From Chloroflexota bacterium (GTDB lineage Bacteria; Chloroflexota; Dehalococcoidia; UBA1151; TMED-70), in assembly GCA_002721875.1 (NCBI GenBank), contig PBLU01000026.1, positions 62,001 to 126,000 on the forward strand: a stretch of DNA of 64,000 nucleotides, written 5' to 3'. Both the position numbers and the translations under genes were made by a program. Shown piece after piece: positions 18,460-27,480 of the stretch (its first letter is position 1; every line of letters starts with the position of its first letter). Under the pieces are notes generated by a model. It saw only the letters and a list, made by a program, of their open reading frames with translations. It was not told where the DNA came from and did no database searches.

Positions 18460-19203
18460 ATGAGTAGTTTAGAAAATAAAGTAGCGATAATTACTGGAGG
18501 CGGTACAGGAATAGGAAAAGCTATTGCAAAGTTATTCTCTTTAGAAAAAGCTAAGGTCATTATTGCTTCAAGAAATCAAGAAAATCTTATTAATGCTGTA
18601 AATGATATTAGGCAAACAGGGAACGAAATAATTGATTACTATAAGACTGATGTAACAAATACTGAAGATGTAGCCGATCTTTTTTCATTTACGTTTAATA
18701 AATATGGAGCTATTGATGTTTTAGTTAACAATAGTGGAGTCATGGATGGTAATCCTATTGATCAAGTTTCAGATGAGCAATGGGAAAATGTTATATCAGT
18801 TAACGTAACAGGAACGTTCAAGTGTACTAGGGAAGGATTTAAGTATATGAAATCTAGAGGAGGTAAGATTATAAATATTGGATCAATTGCGGGGGATTCT
18901 CCTAGAATGTTTTCATCTCCTTACACAACAAGTAAACATGCGATAAGAGGATTAACAAAATCTGCGGCACTTGATGGAAGGGAATATGGAATTTCGGTCA
19001 GTTGCTTAAATCCTGGAAATACAATGGTAGAAAGAAGATCAGACGGTAGATCAGGGACTGGTAGGGATGAAGGCCCCGAAATATTGATTGATGCAAATGA
19101 TATAGCAAGAACTGCACTACTGATGGCGACTCTTCCTGAAGGCACAAATATGCTTGATGCGACAGTTTTACCTGTAAAACAAGAATTTATTGGTAGAGGT
19201 TAG
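18460..19203 (+). CDS. Short-chain dehydrogenase/reductase (SDR)
   Basis: A 247-residue classical SDR with the nucleotide-binding TGGGTGIGKAIA (about 13-24), NNSGVMDG, catalytic Ser in NIGSIAGDS and Y-x-x-x-K in SPYTTSKHAIRG, then PGNTMVER. The residues after the second strand (IASRNQ) suit NADP(H) binding. Probably oxidises or reduces a secondary alcohol of a sugar acid or related compound, judging from the adjoining ABM and enolase-superfamily genes. It lies 12 bases after the MFS gene with AAAAGGA as ribosome binding site. Confidence 0.88.
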   Translation: MSSLENKVAIITGGGTGIGKAIAKLFSLEKAKVIIASRNQENLINAVNDIRQTGNEIIDYYKTDVTNTEDVADLFSFTFNKYGAIDVLVNNSGVMDGNPIDQVSDEQWENVISVNVTGTFKCTREGFKYMKSRGGKIINIGSIAGDSPRMFSSPYTTSKHAIRGLTKSAALDGREYGISVSCLNPGNTMVERRSDGRSGTGRDEGPEILIDANDIARTALLMATLPEGTNMLDATVLPVKQEFIGRG

Positions 19204-19246
19204 CAAATAATTACGTATAATAATAAAAAAAATGAGAGGGATCTAT

Positions 19247-19945
19247 ATGTACATTTTGATTGTAAGGCTTTCGGTAAAGGAAGATAAAATAGAGGAATTC
19301 ATTAATGAATCTATTGGAGATGCTAAAGGTTCAGTTATAAATGAGCCTGGATGTAGAAGATTTGATATTATTCAAGATGCGTCTGATGCAACTAAATTTG
19401 CTTTTTGTGAAGTTTATGATGATGAAGAAGCTTTCAAAGCACATACAACTTATGAACATTTTAAGGTTTGGGCTAAAAAAACTGAAGATGTATATTCTTC
19501 TGAAACTGAAGTCTCTTTTTGTAAACCTTTATACCCCAATAAGGATGTTATTTGGGATTCTCTCAGAGAAAATTATTCAGACCATGAATATTTTTCAAAT
19601 TCATCTCTTATGGTTATTGCTGCACCACAATATGTTAAAGAAGAAAATATTAATCAATTTATTGACTCAATAACTCTTGATAGTATTGGATCTACAAATG
19701 AGGAACCTGGTTGCTTGAGATTTGATGTATATCAAAATATAAATGATCCTAGTGAAATATATCTTTATGAAGTTTATTCTAATGATGATGCATTTGAGTA
19801 TCATAGGGGAACACCACATATAAAAAAATGGCAGGAAACAGTTAAGGATATGTATGACGAATCTAGAAAAGGTCAAAATGGAATAAGAGGAAAAAACATA
19901 TGGCCTCCTGATAATTGGGAATGGAATTCTGGCCAACGAAAATAA
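19247..19945 (+). CDS. Tandem antibiotic biosynthesis monooxygenase (ABM)-domain protein
   Basis: About 232 residues made of two ferredoxin-like ABM domains. The first runs from MYILIVRLSV through NEPGCRRFDIIQDA and FCEVYDDEEAFKAHTTYEHF. The second repeats the pattern: MVIAAPQYV, NEEPGCLRFDVYQNI, YLYEVYSNDDAFEYHRGTPH. Each has the G-C-x-R-F-D and E-V-Y-x-x-x-x-A-x-x-x-H signatures. Single-domain ABM proteins form dimers that oxidise aromatics, degrade haem or isomerise (LsrG-like); a fused pair would be a built-in dimer. An ATG at 19232 is in frame, but GAGAGGG lies between it and the ATG at 19247, so I take 19247. Exact substrate unknown. Confidence 0.85.
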   Translation: MYILIVRLSVKEDKIEEFINESIGDAKGSVINEPGCRRFDIIQDASDATKFAFCEVYDDEEAFKAHTTYEHFKVWAKKTEDVYSSETEVSFCKPLYPNKDVIWDSLRENYSDHEYFSNSSLMVIAAPQYVKEENINQFIDSITLDSIGSTNEEPGCLRFDVYQNINDPSEIYLYEVYSNDDAFEYHRGTPHIKKWQETVKDMYDESRKGQNGIRGKNIWPPDNWEWNSGQRK

Positions 19946-19958
19946 TAAGGAGTGAAAT

Positions 19959-21140
19959 ATGAAAGTAACAGGAGTAAAGACATATGTTATTGAAAATGAG
20001 TCTGCGCCAAGATCAGGTGGGGGTGAAGAAACTGGTAATTGGTATGTAGGTGGAAAGTATTTTCTTATTCTTGAACTTTTTACAGATGAAGGAATTATTG
20101 GTTTAGGTGAAAAGCTAACTGGAAGTTCATTCACTGGCGATATGAGTTGGAAAGATTTTAGATCTCAAATACAATTGGTACACGAAACAGTAGAAGCATT
20201 TGTAATAGGTAAAAATCCTTTTGATATAGAAAAAATTTATTATGATATGTACGCTGGTAGGCATGATTATAGGCTGCCTAGTTTACACTTTGGAATGGTT
20301 TTATCAGGAATAGAGATGGCATTGTGGGATATAGTTGGTAAAGCAACAAATCAACCCATTTATAATTTACTTGGTGGTAAATGTTGGGATAAATTAAGAG
20401 CTTATGCATATATGCCACCAATACCTGAAGGAGATCCAGATAATGCAGGGATAGTAGCTGAACAATTATTGAATGATGGGAATACAGCTTGTAAATTTGA
20501 TCCTTTCCACCCAATTACGGGTGTACCAAGAGATATTAGCCTGAAAGAAATAACATATACAGAAAATATTTTTAAGAGTATAAGGTCTGCAGTAGGTAAT
20601 GAATTAGAAGTAGGATTAGGCACTCATGGACAGCTAACTACATATAGTGCGATAAGAGTTGCTAAAGCTATTGAGCCTTATCAACCTTTTTGGTTTGAAG
20701 AACCAGTTTCACCAGAAAATATAGACGAAATGGCTAGAGTAGCTGCTCATACAAGCATACCTATAGCAACTGGAGAAAGGCTTGCAACCATTTTTCAATT
20801 TTCTGAATTATTAAAAAAACAAGCCGCCCAAATAATTCAAATTGATATTGGACAGGCAGGAGGAATTTTAGTTGGTAAAAAAGTGGCAGCTATGGCTGAA
20901 GCAAACTATGCTGTTATTGCTCCCCATATGTACTGTGGTCCTGTTGCAGCTGCAGCAGCATTACAAGTAGCAACTTGTGCCCCTAATTTTATGATTGCAG
21001 AAGCAAATCAAGGTCCTCTTCATAAAAAAATATTTAAGGAACCAGTTATATTTGAAAATGGTTTTATAGAAATTCCTAAAGGACCAGGACTAGGTGTTGA
21101 ATTTGATCCTAAAGTTTTAGAAAAGCATATAGTTAGCTAA
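19959..21140 (+). CDS. Mandelate racemase/muconate lactonizing family (enolase superfamily) protein, sugar-acid dehydratase-like
   Basis: A 393-residue enolase-superfamily enzyme: an N-terminal capping domain (1-130), then a TIM barrel. Metal-ligand strand ends include FEEPVSP and TGERL, and the C-terminal general-base region is APHMYCGPVAAAA. At the first ligand position, where mandelate racemase and galactonate dehydratase have Asp, this protein reads GLGTHGQLT; I recall a subgroup with G-T-H-G-Q at this point, so it may be a family trait rather than damage. It probably dehydrates or epimerises a sugar acid. It sits in one strand-run with SDR and ABM genes, 13 bases after the latter, with AAGGAG as ribosome binding site. 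Confidence 0.85.
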   Translation: MKVTGVKTYVIENESAPRSGGGEETGNWYVGGKYFLILELFTDEGIIGLGEKLTGSSFTGDMSWKDFRSQIQLVHETVEAFVIGKNPFDIEKIYYDMYAGRHDYRLPSLHFGMVLSGIEMALWDIVGKATNQPIYNLLGGKCWDKLRAYAYMPPIPEGDPDNAGIVAEQLLNDGNTACKFDPFHPITGVPRDISLKEITYTENIFKSIRSAVGNELEVGLGTHGQLTTYSAIRVAKAIEPYQPFWFEEPVSPENIDEMARVAAHTSIPIATGERLATIFQFSELLKKQAAQIIQIDIGQAGGILVGKKVAAMAEANYAVIAPHMYCGPVAAAAALQVATCAPNFMIAEANQGPLHKKIFKEPVIFENGFIEIPKGPGLGVEFDPKVLEKHIVS

Positions 21141-21839
21141 TTAAAGTTCTATAGTATTAAAACTTGGTTTTCCCATAAGAGTATTATTATGCATTTTACC
21201 CCCAAAATTTGCGTCTGAAATCCACATTTTATTACCCTTGATAGACATTCCATGAGGGAAAGGATCATCTTCTTCTAGTTGGATTTCATTAATTACTGAT
21301 CCATTGGTAATGTCATACTTAATAATTTTTTTTGTTGATGTATGAGCACACCATATTCCTTGATCTTGTCTAGCAAGTCCATGTAATCTTTCTTCTCTAA
21401 CAAGAAATCTACCAAGAATCTTGTATGTTTCTGCGTCTACCTTGTATATAGCTTTAGGATTGAAAGCAGTAATCCAAATTATTCCATCATCCCACTCTAG
21501 TCCATGTACGCCTCCTCCATCAGGAGTTTCAAATTTATCAATATATTCCCCTGTATTAATATTAAGTTTATAAATCAAACCTTTATGTGTATCAGTTTTC
21601 TTGAATGGTCTAGCTTGAGTCTCTCCATTTGAAGCTGTCCAAATATATCCTCCTCCAACAGTTATCCCTGACCCATTTTCAGTAATTGTGGATAATCTAT
21701 TTAATATTTTCCCTGATTCTTCTAGTAAATAAATATCATCTAATTCTTGATCTATGACATACAATCCATCCTTAGTCCATTGAAGTCCATTAGGATGTTT
21801 ACAAGGGGATTTAAATACTTCAGTGCTCAACATACTCAT
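21141..21839 (-). CDS. Beta-propeller protein, SMP-30/YncE-like
   Basis: A 232-residue cytoplasmic-looking protein without signal peptide. It contains repeated strands with spacing of about 40 residues: HPNGLQWTKDGLYVIDQ, GSGITVGGGYIWTAS, GVHGLEWDDGIIWITAFN, RLHGLARQDQGIWCAHTS and FPHGMSIKGNKMWISDA. Each has an (H/S)G-x-x-(W/V/A) turn followed by an aromatic strand, a five- or six-bladed beta-propeller. Similar propellers act as lactonases, but the acidic metal ligands of SMP-30 cannot be assigned. It abuts the sugar-acid dehydratase-like gene tail to tail, so a lactone-hydrolysing role is plausible but inferred. Confidence 0.75.
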   Translation of the reverse strand: MSMLSTEVFKSPCKHPNGLQWTKDGLYVIDQELDDIYLLEESGKILNRLSTITENGSGITVGGGYIWTASNGETQARPFKKTDTHKGLIYKLNINTGEYIDKFETPDGGGVHGLEWDDGIIWITAFNPKAIYKVDAETYKILGRFLVREERLHGLARQDQGIWCAHTSTKKIIKYDITNGSVINEIQLEEDDPFPHGMSIKGNKMWISDANFGGKMHNNTLMGKPSFNTIEL

Positions 21840-21926
21840 AACCTCGCTTTACTTTATTCATGTGATTATATAAAAATAATGCAATAATTATACAAACAAT
21901 AATTAATTTTTATAAAGTATTTAAAA

Positions 21927-22598
21927 ATGTTTTCTTTTTTTAAAAAAAATAAAAAAGTAATGATCTTCATTGATGGATCAAATCTTTACCACGTACTCTT
22001 GAAGAATTGTGGAAGAAGTGATTTGAAATTTTATGATTTTGCAAAAAAACTTACAGGTTCAAAAAGAAAATTAGAAAAAATATTTTACTACAACGTCAGA
22101 CAAGAATTAGAAGGAAAAATTAAGATACCTGAGGAACAAAAAAAATTTCTAAACAGTCTTCGTAAAATTCCTAGATTTGAAGTCAAACTAGGTATCTGGA
22201 AAGAGCAAAATGGTTCAATTGTAGAAAAAGGTGTTGATGTTATGCTAGCTACTGATCTTGTTTTACATGCAGTAAAGAATAATTTTGATAGTGCAATAAT
22301 TGTCAGTGGTGATGGAGATTTTTTCCCCGCAATAGAAACCGTTAAAAAAGAAGGTAAAAAAGTAGAAGTTGCTGCTTTTGAGTCCAACATTTCTAAAGAA
22401 GCAAGTGAATCTGCAGATAAAGTCTTGAAACTACATAAGTCTTATTTTATGGGTCTTTGGATGCCTAAAAGAAAACCTAGAAATTTAACTTACAGTAAAA
22501 GAAAAACTTCAAAAAAAATAAATTCTTCTTTTTCTTCAAATAGAAGTAAATCTAACTCAATACAGAGAACTAATTCTTCAAGAAGGAAAATTTTGTAA
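21927..22598 (+). CDS. NYN-domain (PIN-like) putative RNase, LabA/DUF88 family
   Basis: A 223-residue protein. Residues 1-160 form a NYN domain with the three acidic clusters of PIN-like nucleases: FIDGSNLYHVL, KGVDVMLATD and SGDGDFFPAI. The last 55 residues are a low-complexity basic tail rich in Lys, Arg and Ser, likely to bind RNA. NYN proteins are metal-dependent ribonucleases. No ribosome binding site is seen; a TATAAAGT (21911-21918) lies nine bases before the ATG, so the mRNA may be nearly leaderless. It precedes an MFS gene by 12 bases. Confidence 0.82.
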   Translation: MFSFFKKNKKVMIFIDGSNLYHVLLKNCGRSDLKFYDFAKKLTGSKRKLEKIFYYNVRQELEGKIKIPEEQKKFLNSLRKIPRFEVKLGIWKEQNGSIVEKGVDVMLATDLVLHAVKNNFDSAIIVSGDGDFFPAIETVKKEGKKVEVAAFESNISKEASESADKVLKLHKSYFMGLWMPKRKPRNLTYSKRKTSKKINSSFSSNRSKSNSIQRTNSSRRKIL

Positions 22599-22610
22599 CG
22601 ACATTATTCT

Positions 22611-23846
22611 ATGTTATTCAATAAGTTAAGTAATCTAAATATACCTTCACAAATTGTATTCACTATCATCCCATTAGGATTAATAATTATGGGAGATAGT
22701 ATTTTGTATATAATTCTTCCATCTAATTATGAATATTTTCAAATAAATGAATTTTTGGGAATAGATGGAGGTTTTTGGGTTGGTTTTATATTATCAATAA
22801 ATAGATTTATTAGATTTTTTTCTAATATTTTTTCTGTGAAAGTAATTAAATCATTAGGTTTTAAAAATACTATGTATTTTGCTTCAATCTTAGGAGCAGG
22901 ATCAACATTTGGATATGCAGTTCTTAAGGGAGTTTTCTTAATTATAATCATGAGAATAATTTGGGGCATTTCATACTCATTATTCCGATTATGTTATCAA
23001 TTGAAAATCTTTTCGTATGATTCATCAAATTTTGGTATAAATATTGGATTTTGCTTGAGTGTTCAAAGAATGGGTAGTTTTATAGCAGTCACTTTTGGGG
23101 TTTATTTAGCTACTGTATTTGGGCTTTTTAATATACTTTTTCTGCTATCTATATTCTTAATACCAGCAGTTATTGTTATTACAAAAATCAAAGAAATAGA
23201 TCTTGCTAGAGTTTCTGATAATAAATTACGCTGGAATTTATTATTTTTTGATTACTCTGATTTATTAAGAAGAAATATTTTACTTTTATCTTTTTTTAAG
23301 TTTTCATCATCCTTCACCTCCAATGGCTTAGCCATAGCTACAATTATCCCTTTCTTAATTAGTATTAATAAATCTTATTCTGTTGAATCTATTATTCTAA
23401 TAGCTGGTCTAATTGTAGGATTCCGATGGATTGCTGATATTATCTCAGGAATAATATTTGGTTATTTATCTGATAAATTTGGAAGGAAAAAAAATATAAT
23501 TACTAGCTCTATTTTAATGATAGTTGCTATAATATTTTCAATCTCAGGTATAGAATTTTATCTAAGTATTTTTTGCATAGTAATGATGTTTTTTCTAAGT
23601 GTTTCACTTGAAACTTCACTAGATTCACAATTAGGTGATATTTCTCCAAATAAACAAAAATCAAGTATTCTTTCTAGGTACTCTACATGGCAAGATCTAG
23701 GAGCAGCATTTGGACCAATAATTGGATACACTATAGGAATATATTTAGGTGTTCAATACGGATATATATTTTCTTTAATTTTGATTTTTTTGTGCTTATA
23801 TTTTTATACTCTTATATTTAAGAGTTCTACCAATCTAATTGATTAA
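22611..23846 (+). CDS. MFS transporter
   Basis: A 411-residue membrane protein with about 12 hydrophobic helices. Motif A of the second half is visible as GYLSDKFGRKKN and a weaker first-half equivalent lies around SVKVIKSLGFKN. A Gly/Pro-containing DLGAAFGPIIGY segment marks a late helix. Substrate cannot be read. It follows the NYN gene by 12 bases, and its last 20 bases overlap the convergent lipoprotein gene, one of the longer tail overlaps here. Confidence 0.82.
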   Translation: MLFNKLSNLNIPSQIVFTIIPLGLIIMGDSILYIILPSNYEYFQINEFLGIDGGFWVGFILSINRFIRFFSNIFSVKVIKSLGFKNTMYFASILGAGSTFGYAVLKGVFLIIIMRIIWGISYSLFRLCYQLKIFSYDSSNFGINIGFCLSVQRMGSFIAVTFGVYLATVFGLFNILFLLSIFLIPAVIVITKIKEIDLARVSDNKLRWNLLFFDYSDLLRRNILLLSFFKFSSSFTSNGLAIATIIPFLISINKSYSVESIILIAGLIVGFRWIADIISGIIFGYLSDKFGRKKNIITSSILMIVAIIFSISGIEFYLSIFCIVMMFFLSVSLETSLDSQLGDISPNKQKSSILSRYSTWQDLGAAFGPIIGYTIGIYLGVQYGYIFSLILIFLCLYFYTLIFKSSTNLID

Positions 23847-24855
23847 AATTTTCATTTGAGTTTAAAATTATATTTTGATTTGATCCATCTCCATTCATTT
23901 TATAAATATCTCCTCTTCCATATGCGTCAGAAGTAAAAATAATACTTTTATTTCTTTCAGACCAAGAAAGATTTTTTTCATTAACTTCATTATTAGTAAG
24001 TCTATTATTTTTACTATTTCTGATTTCATGTATATATATTTCATTATTTCCATTTGAGTCACTTATATATAAAATTTTATTTCCTCCGTAGGCCCATTTA
24101 GCCTCAATAATATTAATATCTTCTTTTGGATGTATTTTTTTTATATTTTCTTTACTCATTTCTGAATAATTTGTAAAGTTTTCTAAAATCTTATGGATAT
24201 CTTGAAAAATATAAATACTTCTAATGTCATTATTAGTTTTAGAAAAAAGTATATACTCACCATTTGGACTCCAAGCTGGATTTAAACCTTCTGATAGAAA
24301 AATTTCGTTTACTCCTCTTGGATTTGATATATAAATAGAATTTTCAATGGTATAAACTATCCATTTATTATTAGGTGACCAAGATCCCAAATTCGCTTTT
24401 TTATCTGCTCTTGTTATAGGCAAGAAAGTTTCTGATTCCAAGTTATATAGATAAATATTACTATATTTTTTTTTACTTTCGAATTCTATTGCTATTTCTT
24501 TGGAATCTGGGGACCAGTCGTAATGTATAACATTACCAAAATTATTACTAATTAATCTTAAGTTTATTCCCTCATTATCACTTATCCATAAATTTTTAGT
24601 ATTATTTTTCTCTGATATAAAACTAAAGTATTGTTTATTTGGGGACCATTTTGGATTATAAGAGTTAGTACTTAAGTTAGTTATATACTTAAATCCTGGA
24701 TCTCTTTCTTTTTGAATAAGAACTATCCTAGAAATGCCTTCAATAACTTCTTCAGCTAATATGTGCTCATTTAGGCTTGATCGACACGAAGTCAAAAAGA
24801 TCAAACATAATAGAAATAATGAAATTATCTTAAATTTTATAATATGTTTTTTCAT
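23827..24855 (-). CDS. TolB-like WD40/PD40 beta-propeller lipoprotein
   Basis: A 342-residue secreted lipoprotein: basic start, hydrophobic core and lipobox LTSC with the Cys at residue 24. The rest consists of PD40 repeats with the TolB-type pattern S-W-S-P-(N/D), for example YNPKWSPNKQYFSF, IHYDWSPDSKEIAI, NLGSWSPNNKWIVY, LNPAWSPNGEYILF and NLSWSERNKSIIF, i.e. a roughly six-bladed propeller. Such proteins are scaffolds at the cell surface or in the periplasm. No Tol-Pal genes are adjacent. It is transcribed alone toward the MFS gene. Confidence 0.82.
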   Translation of the reverse strand: MKKHIIKFKIISLFLLCLIFLTSCRSSLNEHILAEEVIEGISRIVLIQKERDPGFKYITNLSTNSYNPKWSPNKQYFSFISEKNNTKNLWISDNEGINLRLISNNFGNVIHYDWSPDSKEIAIEFESKKKYSNIYLYNLESETFLPITRADKKANLGSWSPNNKWIVYTIENSIYISNPRGVNEIFLSEGLNPAWSPNGEYILFSKTNNDIRSIYIFQDIHKILENFTNYSEMSKENIKKIHPKEDINIIEAKWAYGGNKILYISDSNGNNEIYIHEIRNSKNNRLTNNEVNEKNLSWSERNKSIIFTSDAYGRGDIYKMNGDGSNQNIILNSNENFNQLDW

Positions 24856-24941
24856 AAAAAGTTTTTTTTTGTAGTTTAATGATTATAATCAAAAATCAAA
24901 TTTGATAGCATTTTATATAATTTACATAATAAGAGGATAAA

Positions 24942-26117
24942 ATGAAATTTTCTTTTTTTTCAATGCCATTACATCTACCTAACGAAAATCCTTCATTGGC
25001 ATTTAAACGAGATATGGATTTAATAAAATTAGCTGATGATTTAGGATACGATGGTTTTTTTGTTGGTGAACATCACACTGCAGCCTGGGAAAATATTCCA
25101 TCTCCTGAACTATTTTTATCAAAAGCCTCAGCATATGCTAAAAGAATGCAATTAGGATCATCTTTGGTAAGCTTACCTTTTCATCATCCATTTAATGTTG
25201 CTGAAAGATTTGCGTTTTTAGATCATTTGACCGAAGGAAGAGCGGTGCTAGGAGTTGGTCCGTGTAGTTTACCTCCGGATGTAAAATTATATAATATTCC
25301 TCCTCAAGACTTAAATCCGATGATGAGAGAGTCACTAGAAATTATAGATTTATTATTAAGGTCTGACGAACCAGTTAGCTATTCAGGGAAATTTTGGAAT
25401 ATAGAAGATATGTTTATACAATTAAAATCTTATCAGCAGCCTAGATTGCCATTTGCTACAGCGTCAGTAGGTTCTGAAAGATCTTTAGAATTTGCCTCAA
25501 TGTACGATATGCATATATGGTCATTAGCCTTAGAAATTACTCCCCCCAAAGCAATTCATTGGTCAAAACAGTGGAAGAAAGTTGAAGAATTTGCTAACCG
25601 ATTAGGAACATCTCCGTCAAAAGAAGATTCGAGAGTGGTTACTTATGTTCATTTAGCTGAAACAACAAAGCAGGCATGGGATGAAGTTGAAAAAGCTATT
25701 GAAAGGGATATTCATGAATACTTTTATGTAATTGGAGGGCATGAAAGTTGGTTAATTGATCAAGATCAAGATCCTTATTCTCTTACTGCTAAAGAGATCG
25801 TAGAGTCTAGAAATTGGATAGTGGGAACTCCTGAGGATGCTATTAAGAAAATTAATGAAATGAATGAAAAAGCAGATGGATTAGGTGGATTAATGTTCAC
25901 GACTCATGAATGGACTAATAAGAATGCAATAAATAATTCATTAGAACTTTTTGCTAGGTATGTTATGCCTGAATTTAAGGGTCATTCAAAATCAATCAAA
26001 AAAGCTTGGGAGCTAACAAAGAATGATAGAAAAAATAATAAAATACCAAGTTTATCATCTAAAGATTCTACTCCAAACTTAAGAGAACATAAATCAAATC
26101 TTTTCATAAATAGATAA
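24942..26117 (+). CDS. LLM-class (luciferase-like) flavin-dependent monooxygenase
   Basis: A 391-residue bacterial-luciferase-like TIM barrel. Evidence: N-terminal KFSFFSMPLHLP, DDLGYDGFFVGEHHT (EHH motif), RMQLGSSLVSLPFHHPFNVAERFAFLDHLTEGR and VGPCSLPPD, all typical of F420- or FMNH2-dependent group C monooxygenases such as LimB/alkanal monooxygenases. It would oxygenate an organic substrate using reduced flavin supplied by a separate reductase. The family is expanded in SAR202 bacteria, one reason for the taxonomic guess. AGAGGA provides the ribosome binding site, and TATAAT (24915-24920) is a likely -10. The M20 peptidase follows after one base. Confidence 0.9.
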   Translation: MKFSFFSMPLHLPNENPSLAFKRDMDLIKLADDLGYDGFFVGEHHTAAWENIPSPELFLSKASAYAKRMQLGSSLVSLPFHHPFNVAERFAFLDHLTEGRAVLGVGPCSLPPDVKLYNIPPQDLNPMMRESLEIIDLLLRSDEPVSYSGKFWNIEDMFIQLKSYQQPRLPFATASVGSERSLEFASMYDMHIWSLALEITPPKAIHWSKQWKKVEEFANRLGTSPSKEDSRVVTYVHLAETTKQAWDEVEKAIERDIHEYFYVIGGHESWLIDQDQDPYSLTAKEIVESRNWIVGTPEDAIKKINEMNEKADGLGGLMFTTHEWTNKNAINNSLELFARYVMPEFKGHSKSIKKAWELTKNDRKNNKIPSLSSKDSTPNLREHKSNLFINR

Positions 26118-26118
26118 A

Positions 26119-27480
26119 ATGATAACTGTTGAAAATCTATATTCTGAAATAGATAATAATTTAGATAGGCTAATTTTACTGCATCAAAACTTAATAAAAA
26201 TTCAATCTGTGAATTCAGGATATATGCCTACTGGAAATGAAACTGAAGTTGCTAATTTTTGTTCAAACTGGCTCAATGATTATGGTATAGACTCTACAAT
26301 TCTTTCTAGAGATCCTAATAGAGGAAATCTAATTTCAGAATATCCTTATTCAAAAGGTAGTAAAAAACTTTTATTGATGTCTCATTCAGATGTTGTTCCA
26401 GTGGAAAATTATGATAAATGGAATAAAGATCCATTTAGTGCAGAACTTATTGAAGGAAAAATTTGGGGTAGAGGTTCATCAGATTGTAAAGGATTATTAG
26501 CTTCACAAATGATGGCACTTTCAATATTAGCTGAAAAGAAAATAAAACTTAATGAGAAGGTAACTTTAGTCTGCGGATCTGACGAAGAGCATGGAGGAAG
26601 ATATGGATTTGGCTGGTTAGTTGACAACCATCCTGAACAATTAAGATATGAGTATGCAGTAAACGAAGGAGGTGGATCTCCAGTTACTATAGGAAATAAT
26701 TTATATTATTTATTAGGAACTGGTGAAAAGGGAAGACTTGAAATAAAAATCACTATTAAAGGTGAAAGCTCTCATGCTTCAGTGCCTTGGATGGGAACTA
26801 ATGCAATGGGACCTACTGCTAATGCTATAACTGAAATATTAAATTACTCACCTGAACTCGATTGTTCTACTGATATATTCAATTATCTAAATTTATTTGG
26901 TATTGAGACTAAACCTTCTATAAATAATATAGACCTAATTATTTCTGAAGCTTATGAAAAAAATCCTAGTTTAGGATCTCTGCTAAAAGCTCTATCAAGA
27001 ATGACTATTACTCCTACAATTATTAAAGGTGGAATTAAGTCTAACTCAGTGCCTGAAAGTATTGAAATGGTTTTAGATGTGCGAACTCTACCTAATCAAA
27101 ACGATGCTGATGTTTCAGTAGCACTTGATAATCTACTCAAGGATATTCCTAATCTAACATATGAAATAGATTATATGGCGAGACCTAATTCTTCCCCATT
27201 TGATACCGAACTTCTAGAAGCAATAAAAAAATCTCAAGCATTAAGTGTTGAAAGAGATGATATTCAGTGGATACCAGCTGTATCAAACGGCTTTACTGAT
27301 TCAAGATTTACCAGAGATTTAGGGGTAATCACTTATGGATTTAGAGGAACTCACCCTGATGATAATCCAAACACTGAGAATGTTCATGGTACAGATGAAA
27401 ATTATGGAGTAAAATCACTAGTTAGTTCTTCAAAAACAATGCTTGGAATCATTTGGGAATTATGCGATCCAGTTACATAG
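26119..27480 (+). CDS. M20-family metallopeptidase/deacylase (ArgE/DapE-like)
   Basis: A 453-residue M20 hydrolase with the dinuclear zinc ligands and catalytic residues in [17 protein letters not shown] and SDEEHGG (general base Glu pair), a lid/dimerisation domain around [12 protein letters not shown], and a final metal region near [10 protein letters not shown]. Family members remove N-acyl groups or cleave dipeptides. One base from the monooxygenase stop, so cotranscribed; a role in processing an N-acylated or peptide substrate of that enzyme is possible but unproven. Its end overlaps convergent ilvD by eight bases. Confidence 0.9.
   Translation: MITVENLYSEIDNNLDRLILLHQNLIKIQSVNSGYMPTGNETEVANFCSNWLNDYGIDSTILSRDPNRGNLISEYPYSKGSKKLLLMSHSDVVPVENYDKWNKDPFSAELIEGKIWGRGSSDCKGLLASQMMALSILAEKKIKLNEKVTLVCGSDEEHGGRYGFGWLVDNHPEQLRYEYAVNEGGGSPVTIGNNLYYLLGTGEKGRLEIKITIKGESSHASVPWMGTNAMGPTANAITEILNYSPELDCSTDIFNYLNLFGIETKPSINNIDLIISEAYEKNPSLGSLLKALSRMTITPTIIKGGIKSNSVPESIEMVLDVRTLPNQNDADVSVALDNLLKDIPNLTYEIDYMARPNSSPFDTELLEAIKKSQALSVERDDIQWIPAVSNGFTDSRFTRDLGVITYGFRGTHPDDNPNTENVHGTDENYGVKSLVSSSKTMLGIIWELCDPVT

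Noticed and set aside
20000..21140. Loss of metal-binding Asp in the enolase-superfamily protein as a sign of inactivity
   Set aside because: I recall active-looking relatives with the same G-T-H-G-Q motif, so it is probably a subfamily trait.
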